From JBEKYD01 sp052148435 (GTDB taxonomy: Bacteria; Acidobacteriota; Terriglobia; Bryobacterales; Bryobacteraceae): a stretch of 64,000 nt of DNA. The first letter of the stretch is position 1; the number at the start of each line of letters is the position of its first letter. Below the pieces are notes generated by a model that was given only the letters and a program-made list of their open reading frames with translations, made no database searches and was not told where the DNA came from. The translations under genes and the position numbers were made by a program. Shown here one piece after another: positions 25,226 through 34,254 of this stretch. The stretch is taken from NCBI GenBank assembly GCA_052148435.1, contig JBKQIF010000079.1, forward strand, positions 1-64,000, given 5' to 3'.

Positions 25226-26116
25226 ATGGCGCAAACGAGCAGGCGAGATTTTCTCAAAGCCGGTATGGGCGCGACCGTACTGGCAGGGATGGGCGGCACG
25301 GCGGCGCTGGCGCAAGCCGGCAAGCGGTCGGCCACCGACTGGGTAACGCTTGGCAGATCGGGGGTCAAAGTGACGCGGCTGGCCTTCGGCACCGGAACAT
25401 TTGGCGGCCGCGTACAGCGCGACCTGGGACAGGAGGGCTTCACGCGGCTGGTGCGGTACGCCTATGACCACGGCATTCGCTTCTTCGAGACGTCGGAAGG
25501 CTATCGCGGCATGCCGGAGATGCTGGCCACGGCGCTCAAGGGGTTGCCGCGCGACAGCTACAGACTGATGACCAAGTACACCACGCCGGGCTCCGGCATG
25601 CCGCCGGCGGAAAAGATCGATCAATTGCGCACCGCGCTCAATTCGGAGTACATCGATATTCTGCTGCTCCACTGCCTGCGCCCGCCCACCTGGGAGCAGG
25701 ACTACAAACCGCTCCAGGACGGCCTTTCCGAAGCCAAGGGCAAGAAGATCATTCTGGCCCACGGCGCTTCGGTGCACGGACTGCCGGCGCTGCGCACCTT
25801 TCCCGGCAACCAGTGGCTTGATATCGCCATGATCCGCATGAACCACAACGGGACCCGCATGGATGCCGACAGCGTACGCGAGACGCCGGTACGGGGCAAC
25901 GTAGAAGAAGTGGTGGCGAACACCAAGAAAGTGCATGGGGAGGGTATGGGCGTCATCAGCATGAAGCTATGCGGCGAAGGCCAGTTCACCAGCGTCGAAG
26001 ATCGCGATGCCGCCATGAAGTTCGCCATGAATCTGGGCGCGGTGGACGCGGTCACCATCGGCTTCAAGAGCACGGCCGAAATCGATGAAGCCATCGAGCG
26101 GATGGCGCGCGTGTAG
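25226..26116 (+). CDS. Tat-exported aldo/keto reductase
   Basis: The 296-aa protein has a twin-arginine signal (TSRRDFLKAGMGATVLAGM) and an aldo/keto reductase barrel: TLGRSGVKVTRLAFGTG, then the catalytic tetrad region FFETSEGYRG, with Glu88 in place of the usual Asp, Tyr93 present, Lys117 (LMTKY) and His149 (LLLHC). The NADPH-binding end (TIGFKSTAEIDEAI) is kept. Shine-Dalgarno AAGGAGAGG precedes the ATG. Secreted aldo/keto reductases with the Tat tag are common in Acidobacteria, but their cofactor source outside the cytoplasm is unknown. The Asp-to-Glu change may alter or lower activity. Confidence 0.88.
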   Translation: MAQTSRRDFLKAGMGATVLAGMGGTAALAQAGKRSATDWVTLGRSGVKVTRLAFGTGTFGGRVQRDLGQEGFTRLVRYAYDHGIRFFETSEGYRGMPEMLATALKGLPRDSYRLMTKYTTPGSGMPPAEKIDQLRTALNSEYIDILLLHCLRPPTWEQDYKPLQDGLSEAKGKKIILAHGASVHGLPALRTFPGNQWLDIAMIRMNHNGTRMDADSVRETPVRGNVEEVVANTKKVHGEGMGVISMKLCGEGQFTSVEDRDAAMKFAMNLGAVDAVTIGFKSTAEIDEAIERMARV

Positions 26117-26221
26117 TAGCGGCCGGTATTCAGAAGCCGTGAAAAAATCAAATCGCAGGCCAAAGGCCTACTCCACAAGCTTGGCACGTGCAGGCGGTGC
26201 CGCACTCGTGCTATAAATCGC

Positions 26222-27244
26222 GTGTCAGGCATGACGGGCAAGGAACGCATTCTCGCGAAACTGCGCGGCGAACCTACCGATTCGCTGCCGTTGATGCCCA
26301 TCACGATGATGTTCGCCGCCGACCTCGCCGGTGTGCGCTACGGCGCCTACGCGCGCGACCACCGCGTGCTGGCCGATGCGCAGGTGGCGGTGGCGGAGCG
26401 TTTCGGCTTCGACCACGTATCGGCGATTTCCGACCCGGCGCGCGAAGCCTCGGACCTCGGCGCCACCGTAGCGTGGTTCGACGACCAGCCGCCCGCGATT
26501 GTGGAGAGCCGCGCGCTGCTCGGCGAGAAGAGCAAGCTGGCCGGCCTGCGCGTACCCGACCCGGCCGCGCCCGGACGCATGCGCGATCGCGTCGAGGCGG
26601 TGCGGCTATTGGCGGAACGCACCGCCGCGACACGGATCGTCGAAGGGTGGGTGGAAGGACCCTGCGCGATGGGCGCCGATCTGCGCGGGCTCAATACCCT
26701 GATGCTGGATTTCTCCGACGACACGCCCTTCGTGGAAGCGCTCTTCGACTTCACGGTGCGCATGGAAGTGGAGTTCGCGCGGGCGCAGGTAGAGGCGGGC
26801 GCGACACTGATCGGGGTGGGCGACGCGGCGGCGTCGCTGGTCGGGCCCAAGCTGTACACGGAGTATGTGCTGCCCTCGGAGCAGCGGCTGATCGCCGCCA
26901 TCCACGCGCTCGGCGTGCCGGTGCGACTGCACATCTGCGGCAATACCAGGCGCGTGGTGGAAGGCATGGGACAGACGGGCGCCGACATCATCGACCTGGA
27001 TTTTCCGACGCCGCTCGGCCATGCGCGCCGGGCCATGCGGGAGACGCAGGTGCTGCTTGGCAATATCGACCCGGTGCGCGAGTTGCGTGACGGCACGCCC
27101 GCGTCGGTGGAAGCGGCGCTGGCGGAGTGCTACCGGCAGGCGGGCGCGGCTTACATTGTAGGGGCCGGCTGCGAGGTACCGCGGGGCACGCCGCAGGCCA
27201 ACCTGGAAGCCATGGCGCGGTTTGCGCGCAGCCGCCGGCATTGA
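26222..27244 (+). CDS. Uroporphyrinogen decarboxylase/MtaA-like methyltransferase family protein
   Basis: The 340-aa protein is a UroD-fold TIM barrel (LPLMPITMMFAADLAG, GWVEGPCAMGADLRG, MEVEFARAQVEAGATLIGVGDAAAS). It carries a zinc site of the methylcobamide:CoM methyltransferase type: His237, Cys239 (HICGN) and Cys317 (GAGCEVP). This points to methyl transfer from a corrinoid protein rather than haem synthesis, since UroD lacks the His-Cys-Cys set. The acceptor is unknown and no corrinoid protein gene is adjacent. Start at GTG 26222 or ATG 26231. The neighbours are an aldo/keto reductase and a DUF5107 protein; a shared O-demethylation role is only a guess. Confidence 0.85.
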   Translation: MSGMTGKERILAKLRGEPTDSLPLMPITMMFAADLAGVRYGAYARDHRVLADAQVAVAERFGFDHVSAISDPAREASDLGATVAWFDDQPPAIVESRALLGEKSKLAGLRVPDPAAPGRMRDRVEAVRLLAERTAATRIVEGWVEGPCAMGADLRGLNTLMLDFSDDTPFVEALFDFTVRMEVEFARAQVEAGATLIGVGDAAASLVGPKLYTEYVLPSEQRLIAAIHALGVPVRLHICGNTRRVVEGMGQTGADIIDLDFPTPLGHARRAMRETQVLLGNIDPVRELRDGTPASVEAALAECYRQAGAAYIVGAGCEVPRGTPQANLEAMARFARSRRH

Positions 27245-27380
27245 CTTGAAGGAAGCGCACGAGGGCTCCCTTGGGCACCGGGATTGGCGCGAGAATGGAC
27301 AGCATGCGTCCATTGCCGGCAGGCCAAATGGAAACGCCGGATAGAAGGGGCGCAGACTATCGGTAGACCGGGAGTCGACA

Positions 27381-30300
27381 ATGAAGAGACGCATTTCAGC
27401 CGCAGTGCCGGTTTTGCTGGTTTTCGCAGGTTGCCTGGGGGGCCAGCAGGCGACCATCCGCGAGGAAAAGCAGGTCATCAAAACCTATCCTTTCTCCGGC
27501 CCGGATCCGTCGCCAACACAGTCCGGCGGGGGCGGAATCGGTCAGAGAATTTATCCTTACTTTTCGTTTGACGAGCTGAGCTCGACCGGCGCCGGCCAGA
27601 CCTGGAATGTCGTCCGGATGGAGAACCCATACATCGAGGCGTTCGTGCTGCCGGCCGAGGGCGGCAAGCTGATTGGGGCCGTTGAAAAGGGCACCGGGAA
27701 AGCATTCATCTATTACAACCACGTGCTCAAGTTTCGGAATATCTCCATGCGAGGTCCCTGGACATCGGGAGGAATCGAGCCGAACTTCGGGATCATGGGT
27801 CACGCCCCATCGACGGCGAGCCCGGTGGATTACCTCATCCGCAAGAACCCGGACGGAAGCGTGAGCTGCTTCGTGGGCAGCATGGATCTGCCGTCCCGCA
27901 CCCAGTGGAGAGTCCAGTTCACGATACCGCCGGACAAGGCCTATGTGGAGGCCCGCTCGCTCTGGTACAACCCGCAGCCGCTAAACCAGTCCTATTACGT
28001 GTGGATGAATGTCGCCGAGAAGGCCGGTAAGGACCTGGAAGTCATCCTGCCGGGAACAGCCTGGATCGGACACAACTATGCGGTCCCCAGCCAGCCCTGG
28101 CCCACAGGCAGGGACGGGCGGGATCTGGCTTTCTACAAGAATCACGACAACACCGACGACGGCAGCTTCTTCGTTCACGGCGCGCTGTCGGATTTCTCCG
28201 GCGGCTACTGGCACGATTCCGACTTCGGATACGGCCACTGGGCCCTTCACGAAGACGTGCCCGGGCAGAAGCTCTTCCGCTGGTCGCTTTCGCGCGCCGG
28301 GGCCATCTGGGAGAGCCTGCTGACGGACAGCGACGGCCAGTACTTCGAGCACCAGACCGGGCGCCTTTTGGACCAGAGCGACACCGGATTCTTCGCGCCT
28401 TACTCGGCCGATCGGTGGCGGGAGTTATATTTCCCCTACAAAAAAATCGGCCCCATGGTCAAGGCGACACCGTACGGAGCGCTCAACGTGCGGCAAGCCG
28501 GCGGTGTCCTGGTCCTGAGTTTCTGCGCGCTGCAGAAAATCGACGAAAAGCTGGTGGTTCGGGCCGGGGGCAAGGAAATCTATACGGACAGGATCGTTCT
28601 CAAACCCATGGAGGTGTACGAGAAGAAGATTCCGGCATCCATCAAAAAGGGCGATCTGCGGGTGGAAGTTGGAGACAAGCTTTCTTACACCGACGATCCG
28701 AACGACGGAGTTCTGCGGCGCCCCCTGATTTTCCGGAACTACGACGCCGGCAGCCTCGAGGGACTTTACCAATCCGCGGAGCGCGATAACAAGGAGCGTA
28801 ACTACGAACCGGCCTTGAAAAAGTACCTGGCGTGCCTGGAGCGGGAGCCGGAGCACGTCCGCGCGCTGACGCGGGTGGCGGAGATCTATGGCCGCAGAGC
28901 CGAGTATAAGAAGGGGCTGGAGTACGCGCGCAAGGCCCTGGATTACGTCATGTACGACGCCGATGCGAACTATATTTACGGGATCCTGTCGAGGCGGATG
29001 GACAACCTGGTGGATGCCACCGAGACGCTGGGATGGGCGGCCCGGTCGATGCAATATCGCTCCAGCGGCTATAGCGAGCTGGGGGGAATCTACGTCATGG
29101 AAGGCAACCTCCCTCTGGCCCAGGAGTATCTGCAGCGTTCGCTCGAATACGATGCCAACAACGTCCGGACCTACGAGGTGCTGGCCACCGTCTATCGCCT
29201 GCTCAAACAACCCCGGAAGGCCCAGGAGACCCTGGCGAAGATTCTGGAGATCGACCCCTTGAATCACCTGGCGCGGTTCGAACAGTACCTGCTGGAGCCG
29301 GGACCGGGGACGTTGAACAACTTCAAATCCATGATCCGGAATGAACTCCCGCACGAGACCTATCTCGAGATCGCCGTCTATTACGCCAACCTGCGCCTCG
29401 ATGGCGACGCGCTGCAGGTGCTCAAGGTGGCGCCGGACCAGGCGACCGTGCGGTACTGGCAGGCTTACCTGCTGCGGGACAAATCTCCGGCGGAGAGCCG
29501 CCAAGCGCTGGAAACGGCCGCCGCGCTCTCGCCCTATCTCGTGTTTCCGTTCCGCGAGGAGTCGATTCCGGTATTTCAATGGGCCGCCGCGGCGCGACCG
29601 GGCGATTGGAAGGCAACTTATTATCTGGGGTTGATCTACTGGGGTCTGCGGCGCGGTGAGGATGCCATGAAGATGTTCGAGGCGTGCGGCGACCGGCCGG
29701 ATTATGCGCCGGCCTATATCTCCCGCGCCTTCCTCGAAAGGGGAACCGATTCCCAGAAGGCCCAGGCGGATTACGAAAGAGCGTACGCGATCGACCGGAA
29801 GGATTGGAGAACCTGGTATCACCTGGCGAGTTTCTACACCGAAAAGGGAACCCACGACAAGGCGTTGAACCTGGCCGTGAAGGCCTCCGAACAGTTTCCC
29901 CATGAGGACGCCATTAAGGTCCTGCTGGCCAGAGCGTATCTGAACAATGGCCGGTATCAAGACTGCAATTCCGTGCTCGCCAATGCCACCATCCTGCCGT
30001 TCGAAGGCCAGAGGGACGTTCACACTCTGTTCGTCCAATGCCTGGTGAGCCAGGCCATGGTGGACATGAAGAAGGGTCAATACAGCCAGGCTGTCGAGCG
30101 GCTGGAACTCTCGCGCGATTATCCGGAGCGGCTCGGGACGGGCGCACCGTCCGATCCCGATTTCAGGATTCAGGACTATCTGCTGATGTTCTGCTACCAG
30201 GAGTCGGGCACGCCGGCAAAGGCAGCGGAAGCCGGGGAGAGAATCAATGCCTATTCCTCCCGCCATTCGCGGGAGAGCGCGGATACCCGGAAGAAGCAGG

Positions 30301-30398
30301 TGGACGAGTGGTATCGCACCACGTTCCGGGCCGAGACAGAACTGAATGCGCTGCGGGAACTGTCGCGGCTGATCCGTGGCGGCGTTCCGATCGCGTGA
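27381..30398 (+). CDS. DUF5107-domain lipoprotein with TPR repeats
   Basis: The 1005-aa protein has a lipoprotein signal (lipobox VFAGC, Cys18) and a DUF5107 domain (about residues 65-360, with NPYIEAFVLPAEGGKLIGAV and IEPNFGIMGHAPST). A small beta domain follows to about 450, then about 15 TPR-like helical repeats (about 460-960: YEPALKKYLACLEREPEHV, AQADYERAYAIDRKD and similar). DUF5107 is related to aldose-epimerase-like and glycoside-binding proteins and is frequent next to carbohydrate enzymes in Acidobacteria and Bacteroidetes. A role in binding or processing polysaccharide at the outer membrane is inferred. ATG start with GGGAG 5 nt upstream. Confidence 0.85.
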   Translation: MKRRISAAVPVLLVFAGCLGGQQATIREEKQVIKTYPFSGPDPSPTQSGGGGIGQRIYPYFSFDELSSTGAGQTWNVVRMENPYIEAFVLPAEGGKLIGAVEKGTGKAFIYYNHVLKFRNISMRGPWTSGGIEPNFGIMGHAPSTASPVDYLIRKNPDGSVSCFVGSMDLPSRTQWRVQFTIPPDKAYVEARSLWYNPQPLNQSYYVWMNVAEKAGKDLEVILPGTAWIGHNYAVPSQPWPTGRDGRDLAFYKNHDNTDDGSFFVHGALSDFSGGYWHDSDFGYGHWALHEDVPGQKLFRWSLSRAGAIWESLLTDSDGQYFEHQTGRLLDQSDTGFFAPYSADRWRELYFPYKKIGPMVKATPYGALNVRQAGGVLVLSFCALQKIDEKLVVRAGGKEIYTDRIVLKPMEVYEKKIPASIKKGDLRVEVGDKLSYTDDPNDGVLRRPLIFRNYDAGSLEGLYQSAERDNKERNYEPALKKYLACLEREPEHVRALTRVAEIYGRRAEYKKGLEYARKALDYVMYDADANYIYGILSRRMDNLVDATETLGWAARSMQYRSSGYSELGGIYVMEGNLPLAQEYLQRSLEYDANNVRTYEVLATVYRLLKQPRKAQETLAKILEIDPLNHLARFEQYLLEPGPGTLNNFKSMIRNELPHETYLEIAVYYANLRLDGDALQVLKVAPDQATVRYWQAYLLRDKSPAESRQALETAAALSPYLVFPFREESIPVFQWAAAARPGDWKATYYLGLIYWGLRRGEDAMKMFEACGDRPDYAPAYISRAFLERGTDSQKAQADYERAYAIDRKDWRTWYHLASFYTEKGTHDKALNLAVKASEQFPHEDAIKVLLARAYLNNGRYQDCNSVLANATILPFEGQRDVHTLFVQCLVSQAMVDMKKGQYSQAVERLELSRDYPERLGTGAPSDPDFRIQDYLLMFCYQESGTPAKAAEAGERINAYSSRHSRESADTRKKQVDEWYRTTFRAETELNALRELSRLIRGGVPIA

Positions 30399-30420
30399 GC
30401 GGATCCCGCTCTATACTAGG

Positions 30421-30543
30421 GTGATGAAGATCGCCAAGGCTTTTCCGCTTTTAGGAGTGGCCGACGCCCGCTGCCACGGGGCCAAGAAGCGCCGAGTAGA
30501 GACTCGACGCGGCACGCAGGAGTGCGCGCGCCACGGTGAGGTG
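30421..30543 (+). repeat. Duplicated 5' end of the DUF1080 gene with an inserted palindromic repeat
   Basis: The gene start is present twice: GTGATGAAGATCGCCAAGG is identical at 30421-30439 and 30541-30559, and similarity continues for about 25 nt more. The first copy reads MKIAKAFPLLGV, the second MKIAKVLSLLGV. Between them lies copy B (30494-30536) of the dispersed palindromic element also found at 1136-1178. The frame is open through all of it, so translation could start at either copy. Confidence 0.8.
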
Positions 30544-31278
30544 ATGAAGATCGCCAAGGTTCTCTCGCTCTTAGGCGTGGCGGCGAGCCTGCTGTGGAGT
30601 CAACAGGCCAGCACGCCCGCACCGCCGCGTCCCCCTACGCCGCCATTCACCGCCGCCGAATTGGAAGCGATCCCTCTGGCGCCGCCGCGGGCCGGATCGA
30701 GCGTGACGAAGGTGCTTTTCGACGGCAAGACTCTTGACGGCTGGCAGGGCAATCTCGAATGGTGGTCGGTCAAAGATGGCGCCATCGTGGGAAAGTCTGC
30801 CGGCAAAGTGCCTAGCAACTTCTTGTTCAGCAGGGATAATTACTCCGATTTCCGGCTCACTCTGTCATCCAAAATGGTGGAATCGGAGAACCATGCCGGC
30901 GTCTGCTTTTGGGGCGAAATCGCGGAACAAGGCGCCAATAAGTGGTATACGCACGGGCCGCTGGTGATCTTCCCCAGCCCGAGCATGTGGGACTACATCG
31001 AGGCCAAGGGTCTTCGCGTGTACAGGACTACCACGGAGAAAGTCACCAGCCAGCACGAATGGGTCAAGGTCGAAATTCTGGCACAGGGCAACCGCGTCCG
31101 CTCGGCGTTCAACGGCGTCCAGGTAATGGAATGGCGAGAGCCCGACCCCAACCGGATCAAGGTTGGCCCCATCGGCATCCAGCTCCACGGTTTGGACGGA
31201 CCACAAGAGGTCTTATATAAGGACATCGTGGTGGAAACCTTCCCACGTGAAGACCGGCTGATCACACTGAAGAGGTGA
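30544..31278 (+). CDS. DUF1080 family exported hydrolase (3-keto-disaccharide hydrolase-like)
   Basis: From the ATG at 30544 the 244-aa product has a signal peptide (KIAKVLSLLGVAASLLWSQ) and the DUF1080 beta-sandwich: VTKVLFDGKTLDGWQG, WWSVKDGAIVGKS, HAGVCFWGEI, SMWDYIEAKG and GIQLHGLDGPQEVLYKDI. The family is a laminin-G-like fold; characterised members hydrolyse 3-keto-glycosides. A Shine-Dalgarno-like GAGGTG precedes this ATG. An earlier ATG at 30424 would add 40 residues containing a translated repeat element and a second signal-like start; I judge it less likely. The next gene downstream is convergent, so no operon partner is present. Confidence 0.85.
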   Translation: MKIAKVLSLLGVAASLLWSQQASTPAPPRPPTPPFTAAELEAIPLAPPRAGSSVTKVLFDGKTLDGWQGNLEWWSVKDGAIVGKSAGKVPSNFLFSRDNYSDFRLTLSSKMVESENHAGVCFWGEIAEQGANKWYTHGPLVIFPSPSMWDYIEAKGLRVYRTTTEKVTSQHEWVKVEILAQGNRVRSAFNGVQVMEWREPDPNRIKVGPIGIQLHGLDGPQEVLYKDIVVETFPREDRLITLKR

Positions 31279-31285
31279 TGTCGGG

Positions 31286-32515
31286 CTATCGGAGGTCGAG
31301 GAAAACGATGCTCGATGGAGTGCCAACCGCCGTGTACTGGCCGGTGAAGGACAGGCGGCCGGTGCGCGGATCGATACGGAAAGTAGTAATCGCATCGCCT
31401 CTCTGGTTGCACGAGTAGAAATAGTTGCCCGAGGGGTCGATATTGAAGCTGCGCGGGTAATCGCCTCGCGTCCATTCCTCGGCGACATACGTCAACTCGC
31501 CCGCCGGGCCGACGGAGAAGATGGAGATGCCGTCATGCAGGCGGTTGGCGGCATAGACGAATCTCCCACTGGCCGAGACCATCACCTCGGAAGTGTAATC
31601 CGTGCCTTCAAAGCCGCCCGGCAGGCTGGAGATGGTCTGCTTGGGCGTCAGGGTTCCGTTCGCGGCGTCGTAATCGAACCTGACCAGGGTAGAGGACTCC
31701 TCCTGGAGCGAATACACCCAGCGGGCGTTGGGGTGGAATGCGAAATGGCGGGGGCCGTCGCCCGAGGGCAGCGAAACCGATGCGGGGCGGTTCGCGGTCA
31801 GGGCACCTTTTTCAGCGTCGAACCTCCAAATAAAAATGCGATCCAGTCCCAGGTCGCTGGCCAGTACGAACCTGCCGGAAGGATCGGCCTGGATCATGTG
31901 CGCATGCGGGCGATCGTGGCCGCTGAACGCAAAACTGCCTGCAGGTGCGGTGGCGGAACGCGTTGAGGAGATGTCGCCTTCGTCCTTTTTGACGTCGGTC
32001 GCGGGACCGAGCGAACCATCCGGCCGGATGGGAAGCACCGCGACCGTTCCGCCCGCGTAGTTGGCCACGAGCACATATTTGCCGGAGGGGTGAACGCTGA
32101 GGTAAGCGGGACCGGCGCCTTGCGAGCTGACGGTATTCAGCAACGTCAGATGTCCGGTGGAGCGATTGATCGAGTAAGCGCTCACCGAACCGGAGTTCGC
32201 GCCTTCGAAAGTCGAGGTCTCATTGGCCGAGTATAGGTGCGTTTTGGAGGGGTCGAGCGCGAGGCAGGAAGGGTTGGAGCCATTGGGTATCACTTCACGC
32301 TGCGACAGCTTCCCGTTCGATGAATCGATCTGAAACAGGTAGATGCCCTGTCCATTGCCCCTGCTGCCTTCGGGACCCTGCGGAGAGCTGTAGGTTCCGA
32401 CATACGCCAGGAGCGGGCCATTCGATGGCCTGTTCCGTTGCGCGGGCGCGGGAAGCACGGCGGCAACCGCGAGAAACACCGGGAGCAATCGCATCGCCAT
32501 GTTGGTTTTATTCAT
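31286..32515 (-). CDS. Exported lactonase family beta-propeller protein
   Basis: The 409-aa protein has a signal peptide (about residues 8-25, ending PAPAQ) and seven beta-propeller blades of the Pgl/YbhE lactonase family: LLAYVGTYSS, SCLALDPSKTHLYSANE, AYLSVHPSGKYVLVANY, RFVLASDLGLDRIFIW, GPRHFAFHPNARWVYSLQE and FNIDPSGNYFYSCNQ. E. coli YbhE hydrolyses 6-phosphogluconolactone; an exported member more likely opens another sugar lactone or related cyclic ester. It overlaps the upstream serine hydrolase gene by 8 bp on the same strand, so the two are probably one operon. Confidence 0.88.
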   Translation of the reverse strand: MNKTNMAMRLLPVFLAVAAVLPAPAQRNRPSNGPLLAYVGTYSSPQGPEGSRGNGQGIYLFQIDSSNGKLSQREVIPNGSNPSCLALDPSKTHLYSANETSTFEGANSGSVSAYSINRSTGHLTLLNTVSSQGAGPAYLSVHPSGKYVLVANYAGGTVAVLPIRPDGSLGPATDVKKDEGDISSTRSATAPAGSFAFSGHDRPHAHMIQADPSGRFVLASDLGLDRIFIWRFDAEKGALTANRPASVSLPSGDGPRHFAFHPNARWVYSLQEESSTLVRFDYDAANGTLTPKQTISSLPGGFEGTDYTSEVMVSASGRFVYAANRLHDGISIFSVGPAGELTYVAEEWTRGDYPRSFNIDPSGNYFYSCNQRGDAITTFRIDPRTGRLSFTGQYTAVGTPSSIVFLDLR

Positions 32516-34037
32516 CGGCTGGGGAGGACAGCGGCCGGCGGGCGCCGGTGACGCGGCCGTTGCGGATCAGGCCGGAGGCTTCGTCGGCGGTCATTTCGAG
32601 ATGGTCCCCCTCGAAACCGAGGTGCAGCGTGTAGTGGTTGATGTTGGCGATGAAATTCAGGTCCAGGAGGAACTCGTTTGGGGAGATCCATTTACCCATG
32701 GCGCCGGCCAGCAGGTGGAACGGGCCGAACGGACCGCGGCGGTAGCGGCCGTCCAGACCCACCGGGAAGGTGAGGTTCTCGCCCTGGTATTTCACCAAGA
32801 CGCGGGCCTCGCCCGGGGCGCGAAACTCTAGCGAGAGGGCGTCCAGGCGGGAGTCGTTGACCGGGAAGTCGTAGACCACTCCCGAGATCCCGGCGGCCAA
32901 GGCCGGCATTGCGGGCGCCGGTTCCGGTTGGGGCTCCTGGGCTGCCTGGGTGGCGCGGGCCTGCATGCGGCGGTTGGCTTCGGGATCGGGGGCGAGGGGC
33001 CGGTCGGACTCGACGGCTTGGCGGATGGCGCCGGCAATCCGCCCCGGATTGCCGCCGGCTACGATCACCACGACGGTATCCAGATCCGGCCACACGATCA
33101 GGCTTTGGCCGCCGCGACCGTTGCCGCCGAACTGGAATCCCTCGGGTCCCCGGCTCGCGTTCCAGGCGTAGCCGAGTCCTCCTCGATCGCCGCGGCTACC
33201 GGGGGGAGGAACGAGGGAGGCCGCCACCCAGTCGCGGGGCACGATCTGGCGGCCCTCCCATTGGCCGCCGTGCAGGTAGAGGTAGCCGATTTTGGCCAGG
33301 TCTTCGGGGAAAAGGTGGCTGTCGCCCCAGCCGTGGGTGCGGCCCTGCGCGTCGGAGGCCCAGATCACGGTGCCGATTCCCAAGGGGCCGAACAGGCTCC
33401 GGCGGGCAAAATCGAGTTCCGATTGATGGGCGGCCGCGGCCACTAGGGAACCCAGCAGGTGGTATTCCGGGCTGCAGTAGGAGGCATGCGTGCCGGGGTC
33501 GTAGCGCATGGGGAGCGACAGCGCGAAGCGCACGAAGTCCGGCGACCGCTTCATCCGCTCCAGTTCCCGTTCGCCGGGCAGGTATCCGCAATCGAGGCCG
33601 GATTCCATGTGGACCACGTCGCCCACGGTGATCCGCCGGGCGCGCGGATCGGCGCCGTCAGAGCGTTCGGCGGGGAAGAAGGAGAGCAGCGGCTGGTCCA
33701 TCCGGACGAGGCCCTGACCCACCGCGATGCCGGCCACCGCGGAGGTAATGCTCTTGGTCACGGATGCCAGGTCGTGGGGCGTGTCCGAGCTGTAGGGATA
33801 GAAATCGGCGTGAAGAACGGCATATCCGTGGCGAATCACGAGCAGGCTGTGAACTCCCAGCCGTTGTTCGATCACCTGGTCGATGGCGGCCGTCAGGAGT
33901 CGCGAGTCCACACCCTGCGATTCCGGCTCGGCCGTCCGCCAGTGGCCTGCCGGCCAATAGCCGGTCTGGGAGCTTGCGCCGGGATAGAGGAGGATGGCTC
34001 CGAGAAGCACGAGTTCTGGCAGGTGAGGGAGTAGCAT
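32508..34037 (-). CDS. Exported serine hydrolase (class C beta-lactamase family)
   Basis: From the ATG at 34037 the 509-aa product has a signal peptide (MLLPHLPELVLLGAILLYPG) and a beta-lactamase/transpeptidase-like domain with the SxxK motif ASVTKSI (Ser92, Lys95), a Tyr region GTHASYCSPEYHLLGS and a third-motif-like GGNGRGGQS. A C-terminal beta-barrel-like extension (about 395-500) follows. Members include EstB-type esterases, D-aminopeptidases and penicillin-binding proteins; the target is unknown. The frame continues upstream to 34283 but that part is not family-like. The stop overlaps the lactonase start by 8 bp. Confidence 0.85.
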   Translation of the reverse strand: MLLPHLPELVLLGAILLYPGASSQTGYWPAGHWRTAEPESQGVDSRLLTAAIDQVIEQRLGVHSLLVIRHGYAVLHADFYPYSSDTPHDLASVTKSITSAVAGIAVGQGLVRMDQPLLSFFPAERSDGADPRARRITVGDVVHMESGLDCGYLPGERELERMKRSPDFVRFALSLPMRYDPGTHASYCSPEYHLLGSLVAAAAHQSELDFARRSLFGPLGIGTVIWASDAQGRTHGWGDSHLFPEDLAKIGYLYLHGGQWEGRQIVPRDWVAASLVPPPGSRGDRGGLGYAWNASRGPEGFQFGGNGRGGQSLIVWPDLDTVVVIVAGGNPGRIAGAIRQAVESDRPLAPDPEANRRMQARATQAAQEPQPEPAPAMPALAAGISGVVYDFPVNDSRLDALSLEFRAPGEARVLVKYQGENLTFPVGLDGRYRRGPFGPFHLLAGAMGKWISPNEFLLDLNFIANINHYTLHLGFEGDHLEMTADEASGLIRNGRVTGARRPLSSPADE

Positions 34038-34254
34038 ATCCACAGAATACGGCCATAAAGGCGGGGAGCGGAAGGTGATTGTCGAGAAATTCCGAGAGGA
34101 TTCCAGACCTACCTTCAAGCCGGCGACCCAATCCGGAGGCGCTTCGGTTGCGCTACGCAAGCTCCAGGAAGAATGGAATACGAGCCGCCTGATAAACTTT
34201 CCTAGGATAGCTTCGACTATTCTGGTCGTCTTCGTGCTTATGAAGGAGAACAAC

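Noticed and set aside
28425..30266. 613-aa minus-strand ORF opposite the DUF5107-TPR gene
   Set aside because: Its length comes from the high GC third positions of the real gene; composition is Arg/Leu/His-rich and no family is recognised.
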